Notes: generated by a model not told the origin, from the sequence alone. Shown: positions 1-8,880, counted from the stretch's first letter. The stretch is 64,000 nucleotides of DNA from Salibacterium halotolerans (GCF_900115625.1 NZ_FOXD01000001.1:186001-250000); one strand, 5' to 3'. Translations and numbers: made by a program.

Positions 1-2
1 TT

Positions 3-461
3 TCAAAAAATGTAGAGTTCTACGGAGTAGGGGGTTCTGGGAACGTTGCGGTAGATGCCCAGCACAAATTTTTAAAGGTAGGTATTAAATGCTATGCTTA
101 TACAGATGTCGCCTTACAATCGATGTCTGCAAGTGTGCTCACGCCGGATGATGCGGTCATCGGAATATCTCATACCGGAAGTCACACAGATACGCTGCAT
201 GCACTGAAATTGGCTAAAGAGCAGGGAGCCGTAACGATAAGCATTACCAACTTTTCGAAGTCACCTATTACAAAAATCGCTGATATCAATTTATATACAA
301 CGTCAAAAGAAACAATGTTCAGAACCGATGCAACGGCCTCGCGAATTGCTCAGTTAACCATTGTAGATACGCTATTTACAGGGGTAGCTAATCGTAATTA
401 TGAAGATGCTTACACAAATATCCAAAAAACAAGAGATTCAACTTCAAATAAACGTCTATAA
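3..461 (+). CDS. RpiR/MurR-family regulator, C-terminal SIS domain (5' end outside window)
   Basis: The reading frame is open from the first bases of the window, so only the C-terminal part (about 152 codons) is present. It reads as one sugar isomerase (SIS) domain, with a GVGGSG phosphosugar-binding loop at the start, then the GISHTGSHTDT segment and a TISITNF strand, as in RpiR/MurR regulators. The missing N-terminus would carry the RpiR helix-turn-helix. SIS domains of this family bind phosphorylated sugars, so the effector is probably a sugar phosphate made by the operon downstream. It lies 152 bp upstream of the TRAP operon on the same strand. A stand-alone sugar isomerase is possible but less likely next to a transport operon. 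Confidence 0.8.
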   Translation, partial: SKNVEFYGVGGSGNVAVDAQHKFLKVGIKCYAYTDVALQSMSASVLTPDDAVIGISHTGSHTDTLHALKLAKEQGAVTISITNFSKSPITKIADINLYTTSKETMFRTDATASRIAQLTIVDTLFTGVANRNYEDAYTNIQKTRDSTSNKRL

Positions 462-554
462 GTTTTTTGAAAAAAATCTTTGCTTTTTTAAAAAACATAT
501 TGAAGAAAATTACCACCATGTTATACACTATATCTAAGAAATAATTCTTCTCGT

Positions 555-587
555 CCTCTGAATTATGAAAGCGTTATAATTCAGAGG
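555..587 (+). promoter_or_regulatory. 12-bp perfect inverted repeat enclosing a cre-like site
   Basis: The arms 555-566 and 576-587 are exact reverse complements separated by 9 bp. The centre holds TGAAAGCGTTATAA (566-579), which fits the CcpA cre consensus TGWNANCGNTNWCA at 13 of 14 positions. The element sits 27 bp before dctP and no T-run follows it, so it looks like an operator rather than a terminator. It could bind the RpiR regulator encoded just upstream, CcpA, or both. Confidence 0.6.
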
Positions 588-613
588 ATGAAATTCTTAA
601 GTGGAGGGATAGT

Positions 614-1717
614 ATGAAATGGAAATTCTCATTATTAGGATTGTCTCTTGCAGTGTTCCTCAGTGGATGTGGTGGCGGAGGAGAAAATGAAAACACTTCC
701 GGAAATGCTGAAGGCTCTCAGACAGGGGGAGGCAGTGCTGAAGGAACAGAAGACACAGGTGAAGAAGGTAACAATAACCAGGAAACAGTATCCATTAATT
801 TTGCTACTCCTGATCCTGAAAACGCTTCAATAACAGTGGCTGCAAATGAGTTTGCGGATCGTGTAGAAGAAAAAAGTGATGGCAGTATAGAAGTGGAAGT
901 GCACGGGGATGGAAGTTTATACGGCGGGGATCCATCTGCTGCGATTAATCAGCTCGGAGAAGGTTCTCTTGATATGCTGGCTTTATCATCTACCGTGTAT
1001 GCAAATTCAGAATCTAAATTTAATGCAATAAGCATCCCTTACTTGTATGACGATAAAGATCAATATATAGATTTACTAAATGATGATTTAGGTCAACAAT
1101 TATTAGAAAATATCAAAGATTCAGGCATTAATGGATTAAACTATTGGCCGCGTAATTTCAGGCAGATTACAAATTCCGTTAATCCCATTAACGAGCCGTC
1201 TGATTTAGAGGGGTTGAAACTCAGAGTACCAAACAATCCGTTGTGGGTGGATTTTTTTGAAGCAGCTGGGGCAAACCCTACACCAATGGATTTTGGTGAG
1301 GTCTACAATGCATTGCAACTGGGTACCATAGACGGCCAGGAAAATCCAGTGGAAATACCGGTCAATGCTAACTTTTATGAAGTCCAGGATTACATCAGCA
1401 TGACAAATCACATGGCAGATGCGTGGGTAGTAGGGATAAACAGTGAAGTATTTAATGAAATCTCTTCGGAACAGCAGGACATTATTCAAAATACAGCCGA
1501 TGAAATGCAGCAATGGCTTCGAGAATATGATACCGATCAAACAGAAGAGATGATCCAGACCTTAAAAGACCAAGGAATGGAAGTCAATGAAGTCTCAGAT
1601 GAAAATCAGCAGAAATTTGTTGAAATTTCCCAGAGCCAATATTCTTCGTTCCGTGACGTAGTGGGTGATGATGAGTATTTTAACAAAGTATTAGAATTTG
1701 TTGGAAAAGCACAATAA
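614..1717 (+). CDS. dctP: TRAP transporter substrate-binding lipoprotein (DctP family)
   Basis: This is the extracellular solute receptor of a TRAP transporter, 367 aa. A lipoprotein signal with lipobox LSGC (Cys19) is followed by a Gly/Glu/Asn-rich acidic linker to about residue 57 and then the DctP domain. Family-typical segments include the NYWPRNFRQITN region with the substrate-contacting Arg, and the GEVYNALQLGTIDGQENP helix (about residues 228-245). TRAP receptors usually bind organic or sugar acids, though some bind polyols or sugars. The gene starts at ATG 614 after GTGGAGGG and heads the operon dctP-dctQ-dctM plus four enzymes. The strongly acidic linker suits a haloalkaliphile. Confidence 0.93.
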   Translation: MKWKFSLLGLSLAVFLSGCGGGGENENTSGNAEGSQTGGGSAEGTEDTGEEGNNNQETVSINFATPDPENASITVAANEFADRVEEKSDGSIEVEVHGDGSLYGGDPSAAINQLGEGSLDMLALSSTVYANSESKFNAISIPYLYDDKDQYIDLLNDDLGQQLLENIKDSGINGLNYWPRNFRQITNSVNPINEPSDLEGLKLRVPNNPLWVDFFEAAGANPTPMDFGEVYNALQLGTIDGQENPVEIPVNANFYEVQDYISMTNHMADAWVVGINSEVFNEISSEQQDIIQNTADEMQQWLREYDTDQTEEMIQTLKDQGMEVNEVSDENQQKFVEISQSQYSSFRDVVGDDEYFNKVLEFVGKAQ

Positions 1718-1727
1718 TAATTTACGA

Positions 1728-1760
1728 CAGGATGGTTGAATTGGTTTTTCTACCATCCTG
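1728..1760 (+). promoter_or_regulatory. Intercistronic stem-loop between dctP and dctQ
   Basis: CAGGATGGT (1728-1736) and ACCATCCTG (1752-1760) form a perfect 9-bp stem with a 15-nt loop directly after the dctP stop. There is no T-run behind it. Such hairpins commonly protect the upstream message and keep binding-protein levels above those of the permease; that role is inferred here. Confidence 0.5.
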
Positions 1761-1783
1761 GCATCATAAAAGGGGAGTCGGAC

Positions 1784-2302
1784 ATGAGCAGTCCTGAGGC
1801 TAATGCAGGAAAAAAGCCAGCTAAACTTTATACGGCAGTGAAGGTTGTTAATAAGATAACTGATTTCACAGCTGGTGCATTAACTGTTGTACTACTTATT
1901 GTGGTATTGACACAGGTTATAGGCCGATTATTGGAACAGTCTCCCCCATGGACTGTAGAACTGACAAGGTATGTATTCATCTGGATGATCTTTCTCGGTG
2001 TATCATTAGGTTTCAGAAAAGATGAATCACCTAGAATCACCTTTTTTGTAAACCTTTTTCCTCAAAAAACCCAAAAAGTAATAATGATGGTAACGTTAAT
2101 TGTCACATACGGGTTTTTCGTGTTTTTGTTTTTTACCGGTTTAAGCCTAATGGGACAGCAGATGGACGAGATAAGTCCAGTCCTTCGAGTGAGTATTGCC
2201 TGGGTGGGGTTATGTATGCCGGTATCCGCATGTCTCAGCATTTTCAATCTTACGCAATTCCTATTCTCCCCACATAACGAAGAACAGAAGGGGGAGAAAT
2301 AG
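1784..2302 (+). CDS. dctQ: TRAP transporter small permease (DctQ family)
   Basis: The small membrane subunit of the TRAP transporter, about 172 aa with four predicted transmembrane segments. The family hallmark ELTRYVFIWMIFLG lies near residue 60, followed by the HF/R-rich loop that precedes TM3. An ATG at 1784 with AAAGGGGAG just upstream is preferred. A longer in-frame start at 1736 would lie inside the stem-loop and adds 16 residues unlike the family. It pairs with the DctM subunit that starts 2 bp after its stop. Confidence 0.9.
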   Translation: MSSPEANAGKKPAKLYTAVKVVNKITDFTAGALTVVLLIVVLTQVIGRLLEQSPPWTVELTRYVFIWMIFLGVSLGFRKDESPRITFFVNLFPQKTQKVIMMVTLIVTYGFFVFLFFTGLSLMGQQMDEISPVLRVSIAWVGLCMPVSACLSIFNLTQFLFSPHNEEQKGEK

Positions 2303-2303
2303 C

Positions 2304-3581
2304 ATGTCTATATTTTTAATTGTTTTGTTTTTCCTTTTCATGATGATAGGACTTCCCGTGGCTGTTTCATTAGGAGTATCAAGTATTGTTACCATATTTG
2401 CCTTTTCCGATATACCTTTAAATATCGTAGCTCAATCTATGTTTAGTTCTATGAACAGCTTTATTATGGTAGCTGTCCCGCTTTTTATTCTGACAGGAAT
2501 CATAATGGATGAAGGGAATGTTGCAAAAGAAATCTTCAATTTTTCGAAAAGTGTTGTAGGTTGGCTGTCCGGTGGTCTGGGGCACGTAAATATATTTGCA
2601 AGTTTAATTTTTGCAGGAATGGCAGGGTCTTCAGTCGCTGACGTAGCCAGTACCGGTAGAATCAGTATTAATGCCATGCATCAAAACGGATATTCGAAAC
2701 AATATGCGACGGCAGTTACGTTGGTGTCATCCATGCTGGCTACGGTAATACCGCCAAGTATCTTAATGGTAATTGCCGCTTCCACTGCAGGAGTTTCTAT
2801 TGGTCAGGCTTTATTTGCCGGTTTGATTCCAGGTTTAATTATTGCCTTGATCATGATGGTCATAAACTATATCTATTGTAAGAAGAAGAATATAGGGGAT
2901 AAAACAACATTCAGTCCCAAGTATATAGTGAAAAGTTTTCTTCATGCCTTTCCGGCACTTCTTGCTCCCGTTATTTTGTTGGGAGGTATTCTGAGCGGTT
3001 ATTTTACAGCGACGGAAGCAGCAGCTATAGCTGCACTATATACTCTTATCATTGCGGTTGTAGTGTATAGAGGTGTGACGATCAGAGAATTACCAGGGAT
3101 TTTTTTCCGAACAGCCAAATTAACGGGGACGATATTGTTCATTGCTGTGACTGCACAAGTCGCCAGTTGGGTATTTGAATTCGACGGGCTTCCTGGTCAA
3201 ATAGCAGCTTATGTAAGCAGTGTTAGTGATAACCCAACTATTATTTTATTTTTACTGTTTATCTTCCTGTTGATAGTCGGCATGTTCATGGACGCTACCG
3301 CTGCAATATTTGTGTTAACTCCGATTTTACTTCCTACAATAAATGCTGTCGGAATCGATCCTTTGTTTTTTGTAGTGTTTATGGTGATGGTACTTTCCTT
3401 TGGTCTGATTACACCACCCGTCGGGGTATGTTTATATGCGGCATCGCATATTACGGGATTATCCATCGAAGAGATTTCAAAAAGTACAGTGCCATGGATG
3501 CTCATTGCAATTCTGATGCTTATGATTTTTATCATCTTCCCTGATTTGATTACTGAACCCACCAGTTGGCTTAACTTATAA
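2304..3581 (+). CDS. dctM: TRAP transporter large permease (DctM family)
   Basis: The large, ion-coupled membrane subunit of the TRAP transporter, 425 aa with about 12 hydrophobic segments. Family motifs include the early GLPVAVSLG stretch, the LFILTGIIMDEG segment, GMAGSSVADVASTG and the VIPPSI motif. ATG 2304 follows GGGGGAG and sits 1 bp after the dctQ stop, so the two are translationally coupled; an upstream in-frame start would lie inside dctQ. With DctP and DctQ it forms a Na+- or H+-driven secondary importer. Confidence 0.94.
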   Translation: MSIFLIVLFFLFMMIGLPVAVSLGVSSIVTIFAFSDIPLNIVAQSMFSSMNSFIMVAVPLFILTGIIMDEGNVAKEIFNFSKSVVGWLSGGLGHVNIFASLIFAGMAGSSVADVASTGRISINAMHQNGYSKQYATAVTLVSSMLATVIPPSILMVIAASTAGVSIGQALFAGLIPGLIIALIMMVINYIYCKKKNIGDKTTFSPKYIVKSFLHAFPALLAPVILLGGILSGYFTATEAAAIAALYTLIIAVVVYRGVTIRELPGIFFRTAKLTGTILFIAVTAQVASWVFEFDGLPGQIAAYVSSVSDNPTIILFLLFIFLLIVGMFMDATAAIFVLTPILLPTINAVGIDPLFFVVFMVMVLSFGLITPPVGVCLYAASHITGLSIEEISKSTVPWMLIAILMLMIFIIFPDLITEPTSWLNL

Positions 3582-3601
3582 ACAGATAGGAGTGGAAGAA
3601 A

Positions 3602-4645
3602 ATGAAGGCAGCAGTATTTAAAGGCCCTGAAAATATGGAAACCAAAGAGGTGGAAAGACCGGAAATAGGGGAGGGGGAGATATTATTAAAGGTTTTCAAC
3701 AGTGCAATCTGCGGCACGGATGTAAGAATATACACTGGAAAAAAAACCAAGGATGTGAGGACTCCATCCATCATTGGCCACGAAACCGTTGGAGAAATTG
3801 TCGATATAGGAACAAACGTAGTTAATTACAAGGTTGGCGAAAGAGTGGGTATTATCCCCATTATTTACTGCCAACATTGTGATGCATGCCTAAATGGATT
3901 AGAAAATGCCTGCGAAAACCGACAGGCTATAGGATACGAGTTTGATGGTGGTTTTGCCGAATATGTCAAGATTCCAAAAAAGGCAGTTGAAAAAGGGAAT
4001 CTATTAAAAATTCCGGATCATGTAACTTATTCGCAGGCGGTCATCACAGAGCCATTGGCTTGTTGTATTAATGGTTTGAGGAAAAGTAATGTCCAATTAA
4101 ATGATACAGTATTAGTCATTGGAGCAGGTCCGATTGGGTTGATGCATGTTCAATTGTCTAAAATTGCTGGAGCAGGAAAAGTTTATGTCAGCGAAATCGT
4201 AGATCATCGTAGAGAAAAAGCGCTTCAAGCCGGGGCAGACGAAGTTATTAATCCTGAACAGGAATCACTTCAGGATAAAGTAAAAGAATTTACCGAAGGA
4301 AAGGGTGCAGATGTCTGTGTCATGGCAATTGGTGTAGGTGCATTAGTGAACGAGTGTGCCGGTGTTTTAAAGAAATGCGGCACCCTGAATCTATTTGCCG
4401 GATTTTCGAAAGGGGAATGGAGCCAGGTTGATCCTAATCTCATCCATTATAACGAACTGCATGTTGTAGGTACAACTGCATCAACGAGAGCAGACAATAG
4501 AAACGCCCTGTCATTAATCGCCAATAACAAGGTAGACACGGAAGTACTAACCACGTCGGGATATTCCTTAAATACGATTGAAGAAGCGATTACTGATGTT
4601 ATGTATGGCACAGGAATGAAATCGGTTTTAACTATTAACGAATAG
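3602..4645 (+). CDS. Zinc-dependent medium-chain alcohol/polyol dehydrogenase
   Basis: A 347-aa NAD(P)-dependent dehydrogenase of the MDR superfamily. The catalytic zinc ligands are visible as ICGTD (Cys37) and GHE (about residue 60), and the structural zinc site as the four cysteines of the CQHCDACLNGLENAC stretch. The Rossmann loop reads VIGAGPIGL (about residue 176). It resembles sorbitol/L-iditol and threonine dehydrogenases. In this operon it most plausibly oxidises the imported polyol or sugar acid to a keto compound, which the FGGY kinase then phosphorylates. RBS GATAGGAGTGG. Exact substrate unknown. Confidence 0.85.
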   Translation: MKAAVFKGPENMETKEVERPEIGEGEILLKVFNSAICGTDVRIYTGKKTKDVRTPSIIGHETVGEIVDIGTNVVNYKVGERVGIIPIIYCQHCDACLNGLENACENRQAIGYEFDGGFAEYVKIPKKAVEKGNLLKIPDHVTYSQAVITEPLACCINGLRKSNVQLNDTVLVIGAGPIGLMHVQLSKIAGAGKVYVSEIVDHRREKALQAGADEVINPEQESLQDKVKEFTEGKGADVCVMAIGVGALVNECAGVLKKCGTLNLFAGFSKGEWSQVDPNLIHYNELHVVGTTASTRADNRNALSLIANNKVDTEVLTTSGYSLNTIEEAITDVMYGTGMKSVLTINE

Positions 4646-4661
4646 AAAGGAAGAGGATACA

Positions 4662-5480
4662 ATGACCGTATTAGGAAAAGAAATTAGAATGAAGAGACTT
4701 TTGAACAATGAAACAGGGAAGCTTCTGGGTGTAGCGGTTGACCAGGCAGTTGCGCGGGGTGTATTCGAACAACTTATGCCGATCGAGCGAAAAGTGAACG
4801 AAATCGCAGCTGGAGGTCCCGATTCCATTACGATGCATAAAGGATTAGCCGAAACCTGCTTTAAAGAACATGCTGATCAGACGTCTTTTATATTAAAATG
4901 CTCAACTTTCAGTCCGTGGCAGCCGAACTTTGACACATGGGTGACAGACGTAGAAGAAGCGGCCCAACTTGGTGCAGATGCTGTTTCGATGGGGTGCATT
5001 GTTGGAGGTGATGACCAACCGGAGCAATTAAGAAATCTTGGACTTATATCGGGACAGGCATTTAAGTATGGGCTACCAATGATTGCACATATATATCCGA
5101 GAGGTAACCAGATACCGAAAGAAGAACAAGGGGACTGGAAACATGTTGCTTACGCAGTACGAACCGGCGCTGAATTGGGTGTTGATATTGTAAAAACAAA
5201 ATATACAGGTGATCCAGAGTCATTCGCAAAAGTAGTTGCGTCGTCTCCCGCAAAAGTTGTAGTAGCCGGAGGTAATATTGGAGAAGAAGCTCGGGACTAT
5301 TTTCAAATGGCAAGAGATGTCATCGATGCCGGTGGGATAGGTATAACGTTTGGACGTTTTGTATGGAATACAGAGGATCCAACTTCAATTGTAAAGGCCT
5401 TAAAATTTGTGATTCACGGAAATGCCTCGGTTAACGAAGCGGTGGAGTATTATGAGGAACTGACTAAAGTAAATCGATAA
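4662..5480 (+). CDS. Class I aldolase of the DeoC/FbaB/LsrF type
   Basis: A 272-aa (beta/alpha)8 aldolase related to LsrF, FbaB and LacD. The Schiff-base lysine lies in VDIVKTKYTGD (about residue 183), and the phosphate-binding strands read VVVAGGN and GGIGITFGR. Such enzymes cleave or condense phosphorylated ketoses, giving DHAP or a related three-carbon unit. It is 16 bp after the dehydrogenase and 17 bp before the FGGY kinase, so it probably cleaves that kinase's product. The pair kinase plus LsrF-like enzyme also occurs in AI-2 (lsr) operons, but other lsr genes are absent here. Confidence 0.78.
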   Translation: MTVLGKEIRMKRLLNNETGKLLGVAVDQAVARGVFEQLMPIERKVNEIAAGGPDSITMHKGLAETCFKEHADQTSFILKCSTFSPWQPNFDTWVTDVEEAAQLGADAVSMGCIVGGDDQPEQLRNLGLISGQAFKYGLPMIAHIYPRGNQIPKEEQGDWKHVAYAVRTGAELGVDIVKTKYTGDPESFAKVVASSPAKVVVAGGNIGEEARDYFQMARDVIDAGGIGITFGRFVWNTEDPTSIVKALKFVIHGNASVNEAVEYYEELTKVNR

Positions 5481-5497
5481 AGAGGAGTTGCCGGAAT

Positions 5498-6979
5498 ATG
5501 TCTCATGTCGTAGGAGTGGATATAGGAACCAGCGGGATAAAAATTGGTACGGTGGATGATTCGGGTTCATTTGTACTGCATAAGCATCAACCTTATATCC
5601 TGCATTATGAAAATGGTAAAGTAGAAATCAATGCAGAATATCTATGGGGTCTTGTGCAGGACTTATTAGTGGAAACGGCAGAAGAGATTCAACGACACGG
5701 TGGAAAACTGGAGAGCATTGCGCTCTCCTCTTTCTGTCATGCTTCTGTCTTTTTAGACAGCCGGGGATGTCCATTGCGGAATGGGATTATGTATATGGAT
5801 AAACGCGGAGAAAATGAAGCAGAAGAACTAAAATCAAAACTATCGTACAGGGATGAGAATCAAATAAAAAACCGGATAGATCCGGGAATGACTTCTGTCG
5901 TCAATCTTATGTGGGTCAAGCAGCACGAGCCTGATATTTTCGGGAATACGTACTATTGGGGACATATATCATCTTATATTCTATTTCGTTTGACTGGAAC
6001 ATTTGTTATGGATTGGACACAGGCTTCATTCACAGGGATTTTTTCTATTTCCGATTACTGTTGGTCGGAATCTATTCTTAAAAAAGCAGACCTTGATAAA
6101 GAAATCCTGCCTTCCATTGTGAATCCTCGTGAACAAATCGGGGTGGTGGAAGACGTCGATACTGCATTAGATGGAACGACTGTTATCGCAGGTGGTGCTG
6201 ATACTGCCTGTGCCTCTTTGGCTATTGGCCTTAAACCAAATGAAATGTTTGAATCTGCCGGGACATCTAATGTACTTACCGTATGTACAACGGATACAGC
6301 TGAATTAGATACACGTTTATTAAATCGCTGTCATGTTTTGGAGAATCAATGGCTTTCACACGGTCCGATGTCTACCCCCGGAGCAAGTATTGACTGGTTT
6401 TACAAGGAGTTCTTAGATGATGTAGGGGATAAGGATAAAAAGGACATATTGAATGATTACGCTAAAGGTTCGTCCCCGGGAGCAAACGGCGTATATTTCT
6501 TACCTTATATGCATGGGGAACGTGCTCCGGTATGGGATCCCTATGCCCAAGGTGTATTTTTCGGTCTGGATTTAACAACTACTAAAGCAGATATGCTTCA
6601 GGCGGTTTATGAAGGATGTGCTTTTGGATTGAAACAAATCTACGAAATCATTCGAGAAAAATATACCGTGAAAAATATTTCCTCTTTTTCAGCGATTGGG
6701 GGAGGTGCCAAAAATACACACTGGGGTCAGATCAAAGCTGATGTACTTTATGCTGATATTTCTGTAAAAGAAATTTCTGAAGCCGCCGCATATGGAGCTT
6801 GTTTAATTGCTTCCAGGGGGGCAGGTTTAATTACCTCGTTTGAAGAAAAACAAATAAGGGGAAATTGTTTTCATTTATTTGAACCTTCAGCAATAAATAA
6901 AACATTATATGAAGATGAATATGCTTTTTTCGTAGAGCTTTATCCCGCGCTGCAACTTTTGTTTCAAAAAAGATCCTAA
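5498..6979 (+). CDS. FGGY-family carbohydrate kinase
   Basis: A 493-aa ATP-dependent sugar kinase of the xylulokinase/gluconokinase family. The N-terminal phosphate-1 loop is VVGVDIGTSGIKIGTVD, the middle metal/nucleotide region includes AGGADTACASLAIG, and the C-terminal adenosine motif reads AIGGGAKNTHWGQIKADV. Length is normal for the family. In context it would phosphorylate the keto-sugar made by the Zn-dehydrogenase, giving the substrate of the class I aldolase. Specificity cannot be read from sequence; LsrK-like or xylulokinase-like activity are alternatives. Confidence 0.88.
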   Translation: MSHVVGVDIGTSGIKIGTVDDSGSFVLHKHQPYILHYENGKVEINAEYLWGLVQDLLVETAEEIQRHGGKLESIALSSFCHASVFLDSRGCPLRNGIMYMDKRGENEAEELKSKLSYRDENQIKNRIDPGMTSVVNLMWVKQHEPDIFGNTYYWGHISSYILFRLTGTFVMDWTQASFTGIFSISDYCWSESILKKADLDKEILPSIVNPREQIGVVEDVDTALDGTTVIAGGADTACASLAIGLKPNEMFESAGTSNVLTVCTTDTAELDTRLLNRCHVLENQWLSHGPMSTPGASIDWFYKEFLDDVGDKDKKDILNDYAKGSSPGANGVYFLPYMHGERAPVWDPYAQGVFFGLDLTTTKADMLQAVYEGCAFGLKQIYEIIREKYTVKNISSFSAIGGGAKNTHWGQIKADVLYADISVKEISEAAAYGACLIASRGAGLITSFEEKQIRGNCFHLFEPSAINKTLYEDEYAFFVELYPALQLLFQKRS

Positions 6980-7002
6980 TACCAAATAAATGAGGGTGGC
7001 AA

Positions 7003-7980
7003 ATGAGACCGAAAATTTATATAACCCGAAAAATTCCTGATGAAGCACTTGCACTGCTCAAGCAGGAATGTGAAATTAACATGTGGGATGAGGAAGAGAC
7101 TCCAGTTCCAAGAGAAATTCTGAAAAAAGAAGTGGAAAATATAGACGGCCTGTTTTGTATGTTGACCGATCAAATTGATCAGGAAATTATGGAGCAGGCT
7201 CCTCGGCTGAAAGTGATCAGCAATATGGCAGTAGGATATAACAATATTGATGTGGCAGACGCTACGGAAAAAGGTGTTATGGTGACCAATACACCGGGAG
7301 TTCTAACCGATACCACCGCGGATTTAACTTTCGCATTGTTGATGTCTGCCGGGAGAAGATTAATGGAAGCATCTGACTATTTACGCTCCGGCAAGTGGCA
7401 GTCGTGGTCTCCCATGCAATTAACCGGACAAGATATTCACGGTTCTGTTCTTGGGATAATAGGGATGGGAAGAATTGGACAAGCAGTTGCTAAACGCGCC
7501 AACGGATTTAATATGAATGTTATTTATTATAATCGTTCAAGAAAACCAGACCAAGAACAAAGATTGGGATTAATATACCGTGATTTGGAGCAGTTGTTGC
7601 ATGAATCGGATTATGTTGTGGTTTTAACCCCTTATAATGAAGAAACGCATCATTTGATAGGCGAAAGAGAAATTGACATGATGAAAAGTACAGCTGTTCT
7701 AATTAATACTTCAAGAGGGAGTATTATAGATGAACAGGCCTTATATGAAGCCCTGAACGATAATAAAATTTGGGCAGCAGGTCTGGATGTGTTTGAAAAA
7801 GAGCCGATCGGTCTGGATAATCCGCTGTTAAGTTTGTCGAATGTAGTTACGCTGCCTCATATAGGAAGTGCCAGTATAAAAACCAGAACAAAAATGGCTA
7901 AATTGGCTGCGAAGGATTTGTTAAAAGGTTTAAACGAAGAAAAACCTGTACATCTAGTGAATGTAGAATTATTGAATTGA
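7003..7980 (+). CDS. D-2-hydroxyacid dehydrogenase (glyoxylate/hydroxypyruvate reductase type)
   Basis: A 325-aa NAD(P)-dependent dehydrogenase. It shows VISNMAVGYNNIDV in the substrate domain, the Rossmann loop GIIGMGRIGQAVA, NTSRGSIIDE with the catalytic Arg, DVFEKEP with the Glu and LPHIGSA with the catalytic His. Close families are GyaR-type glyoxylate reductases and hydroxypyruvate reductases. As the last gene of the TRAP operon it probably reduces or oxidises the two- or three-carbon 2-oxo/2-hydroxy acid left by the aldolase reaction. RBS GAGGGTGG. Confidence 0.87.
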   Translation: MRPKIYITRKIPDEALALLKQECEINMWDEEETPVPREILKKEVENIDGLFCMLTDQIDQEIMEQAPRLKVISNMAVGYNNIDVADATEKGVMVTNTPGVLTDTTADLTFALLMSAGRRLMEASDYLRSGKWQSWSPMQLTGQDIHGSVLGIIGMGRIGQAVAKRANGFNMNVIYYNRSRKPDQEQRLGLIYRDLEQLLHESDYVVVLTPYNEETHHLIGEREIDMMKSTAVLINTSRGSIIDEQALYEALNDNKIWAAGLDVFEKEPIGLDNPLLSLSNVVTLPHIGSASIKTRTKMAKLAAKDLLKGLNEEKPVHLVNVELLN

Positions 7981-7995
7981 CTATAAGCTGTTTGG

Positions 7996-8036
7996 AAAGG
8001 AGAGGCTGTCCCATATTGTTGGGGCGATCCTTTTTT
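7996..8036 (+). terminator. Probable terminator of the TRAP operon
   Basis: AAAGGA (7996-8001) pairs with TCCTTT (8028-8033) and an inner CCCA pairs with TGGG. A run of T follows (8031-8036). The stem is interrupted, but position and T-tract fit the end of the operon. Confidence 0.55.
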
Positions 8037-8068
8037 AGGATAAATTGTATTACACCATCTGATGAAAG

Positions 8069-8749
8069 AGCGATTACATGCGTTCAGCCATCCGGACTTC
8101 TGCGATTATGAACAATCCGGTGACGTATGTGTTTACCCATGACAGCATTGCCGTTGGTGAAGACGGCCCGACACACCAGCCTGTGGAACATATTGCTTCG
8201 CTTCGTGCCATGCCGAACGTCAACGTGCTCCGTCCGGCTGATGCCAAAGAGACAGCGGCAGCCTGGAAAAGGGCATTAAGCCGTTCCTCGCAGCCGTCTG
8301 CATTGATTTTTTCCAGACAGAAGCTTCCGTCTCTCCCCCTTTCTTTAGACGAAGTAGAAAAAGGGACAGCCAAAGGTGCCTATAGTGTAGAAAAGTCAGA
8401 GAACCCGGATCTTGTACTGCTTGCTTCCGGATCCGAAGTGGCGCTGGCGCTGGAAGCCGCAGCGCAGCTGAAAGAAGAAGGATACCGGTCGAATGTTGTC
8501 AGTATGCCGTCCTGGGATCTGTTTGAACAGCAGACCGAAGAGTACAAACAGTCGGTGATTCCTCCGGACGTTAAAAAGCGGGCAGCGTTTGAAATGGCAA
8601 GTCCGCTGGGCTGGCACAAGTACACAGGGGATCATGGATACGTGTTTGGTATTGAAACATTCGGTGCGTCCGCTCCGGGAGATATTGTTGTGGAAAAATA
8701 CGGGTTTACAGCGGAAAATATTGCGAGGAAATTAAAACAGGTATTTTAA
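8069..8749 (+). pseudogene. tkt: Transketolase remnant, 5'-truncated
   Basis: From codon SDYM onward the frame is a clear C-terminal part of transketolase, including the [18 protein letters not shown] active-site segment and the C-terminal domain ending at 8749. Full transketolases have about 660 residues; only about 226 are here. The frame is closed by TGA at 8063-8065, so the N-terminal thiamine-diphosphate domain is lost. Without it the protein cannot be a transketolase. The break lies just after the terminator of the AT-rich TRAP operon, which suggests that insertion of that block removed the 5' part. Confidence 0.85.
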
Positions 8750-8767
8750 TCTTTACTGAAAAAGAGT

Positions 8768-8865
8768 GATTCGCTCGCAATCGACAGGTTATCGCTCACA
8801 ATCGACACAGATTCGCTCGTCATCGACACAAAACCGCCCGCAACCGACAAACATTCGCTCGCTGG
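8768..8865. repeat. Five degenerate 21-22 bp direct repeats
   Basis: The unit ATTCGCTCGCAATCGACA recurs in units starting near 8768, 8790, 8811, 8833 and 8853 with a few substitutions each. The last unit is partial. It fills the gap between the transketolase remnant and a shared terminator. No protein-coding or palindromic operator logic is evident. Confidence 0.75.
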
Positions 8866-8880
8866 CAGCATAAAAGTAGA

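Noticed and set aside
4662-6979. AI-2 (lsr) operon
   Set aside because: Only the kinase/aldolase family pair fits; LsrB, LsrG and the lsr ABC importer are missing and a TRAP importer is present.
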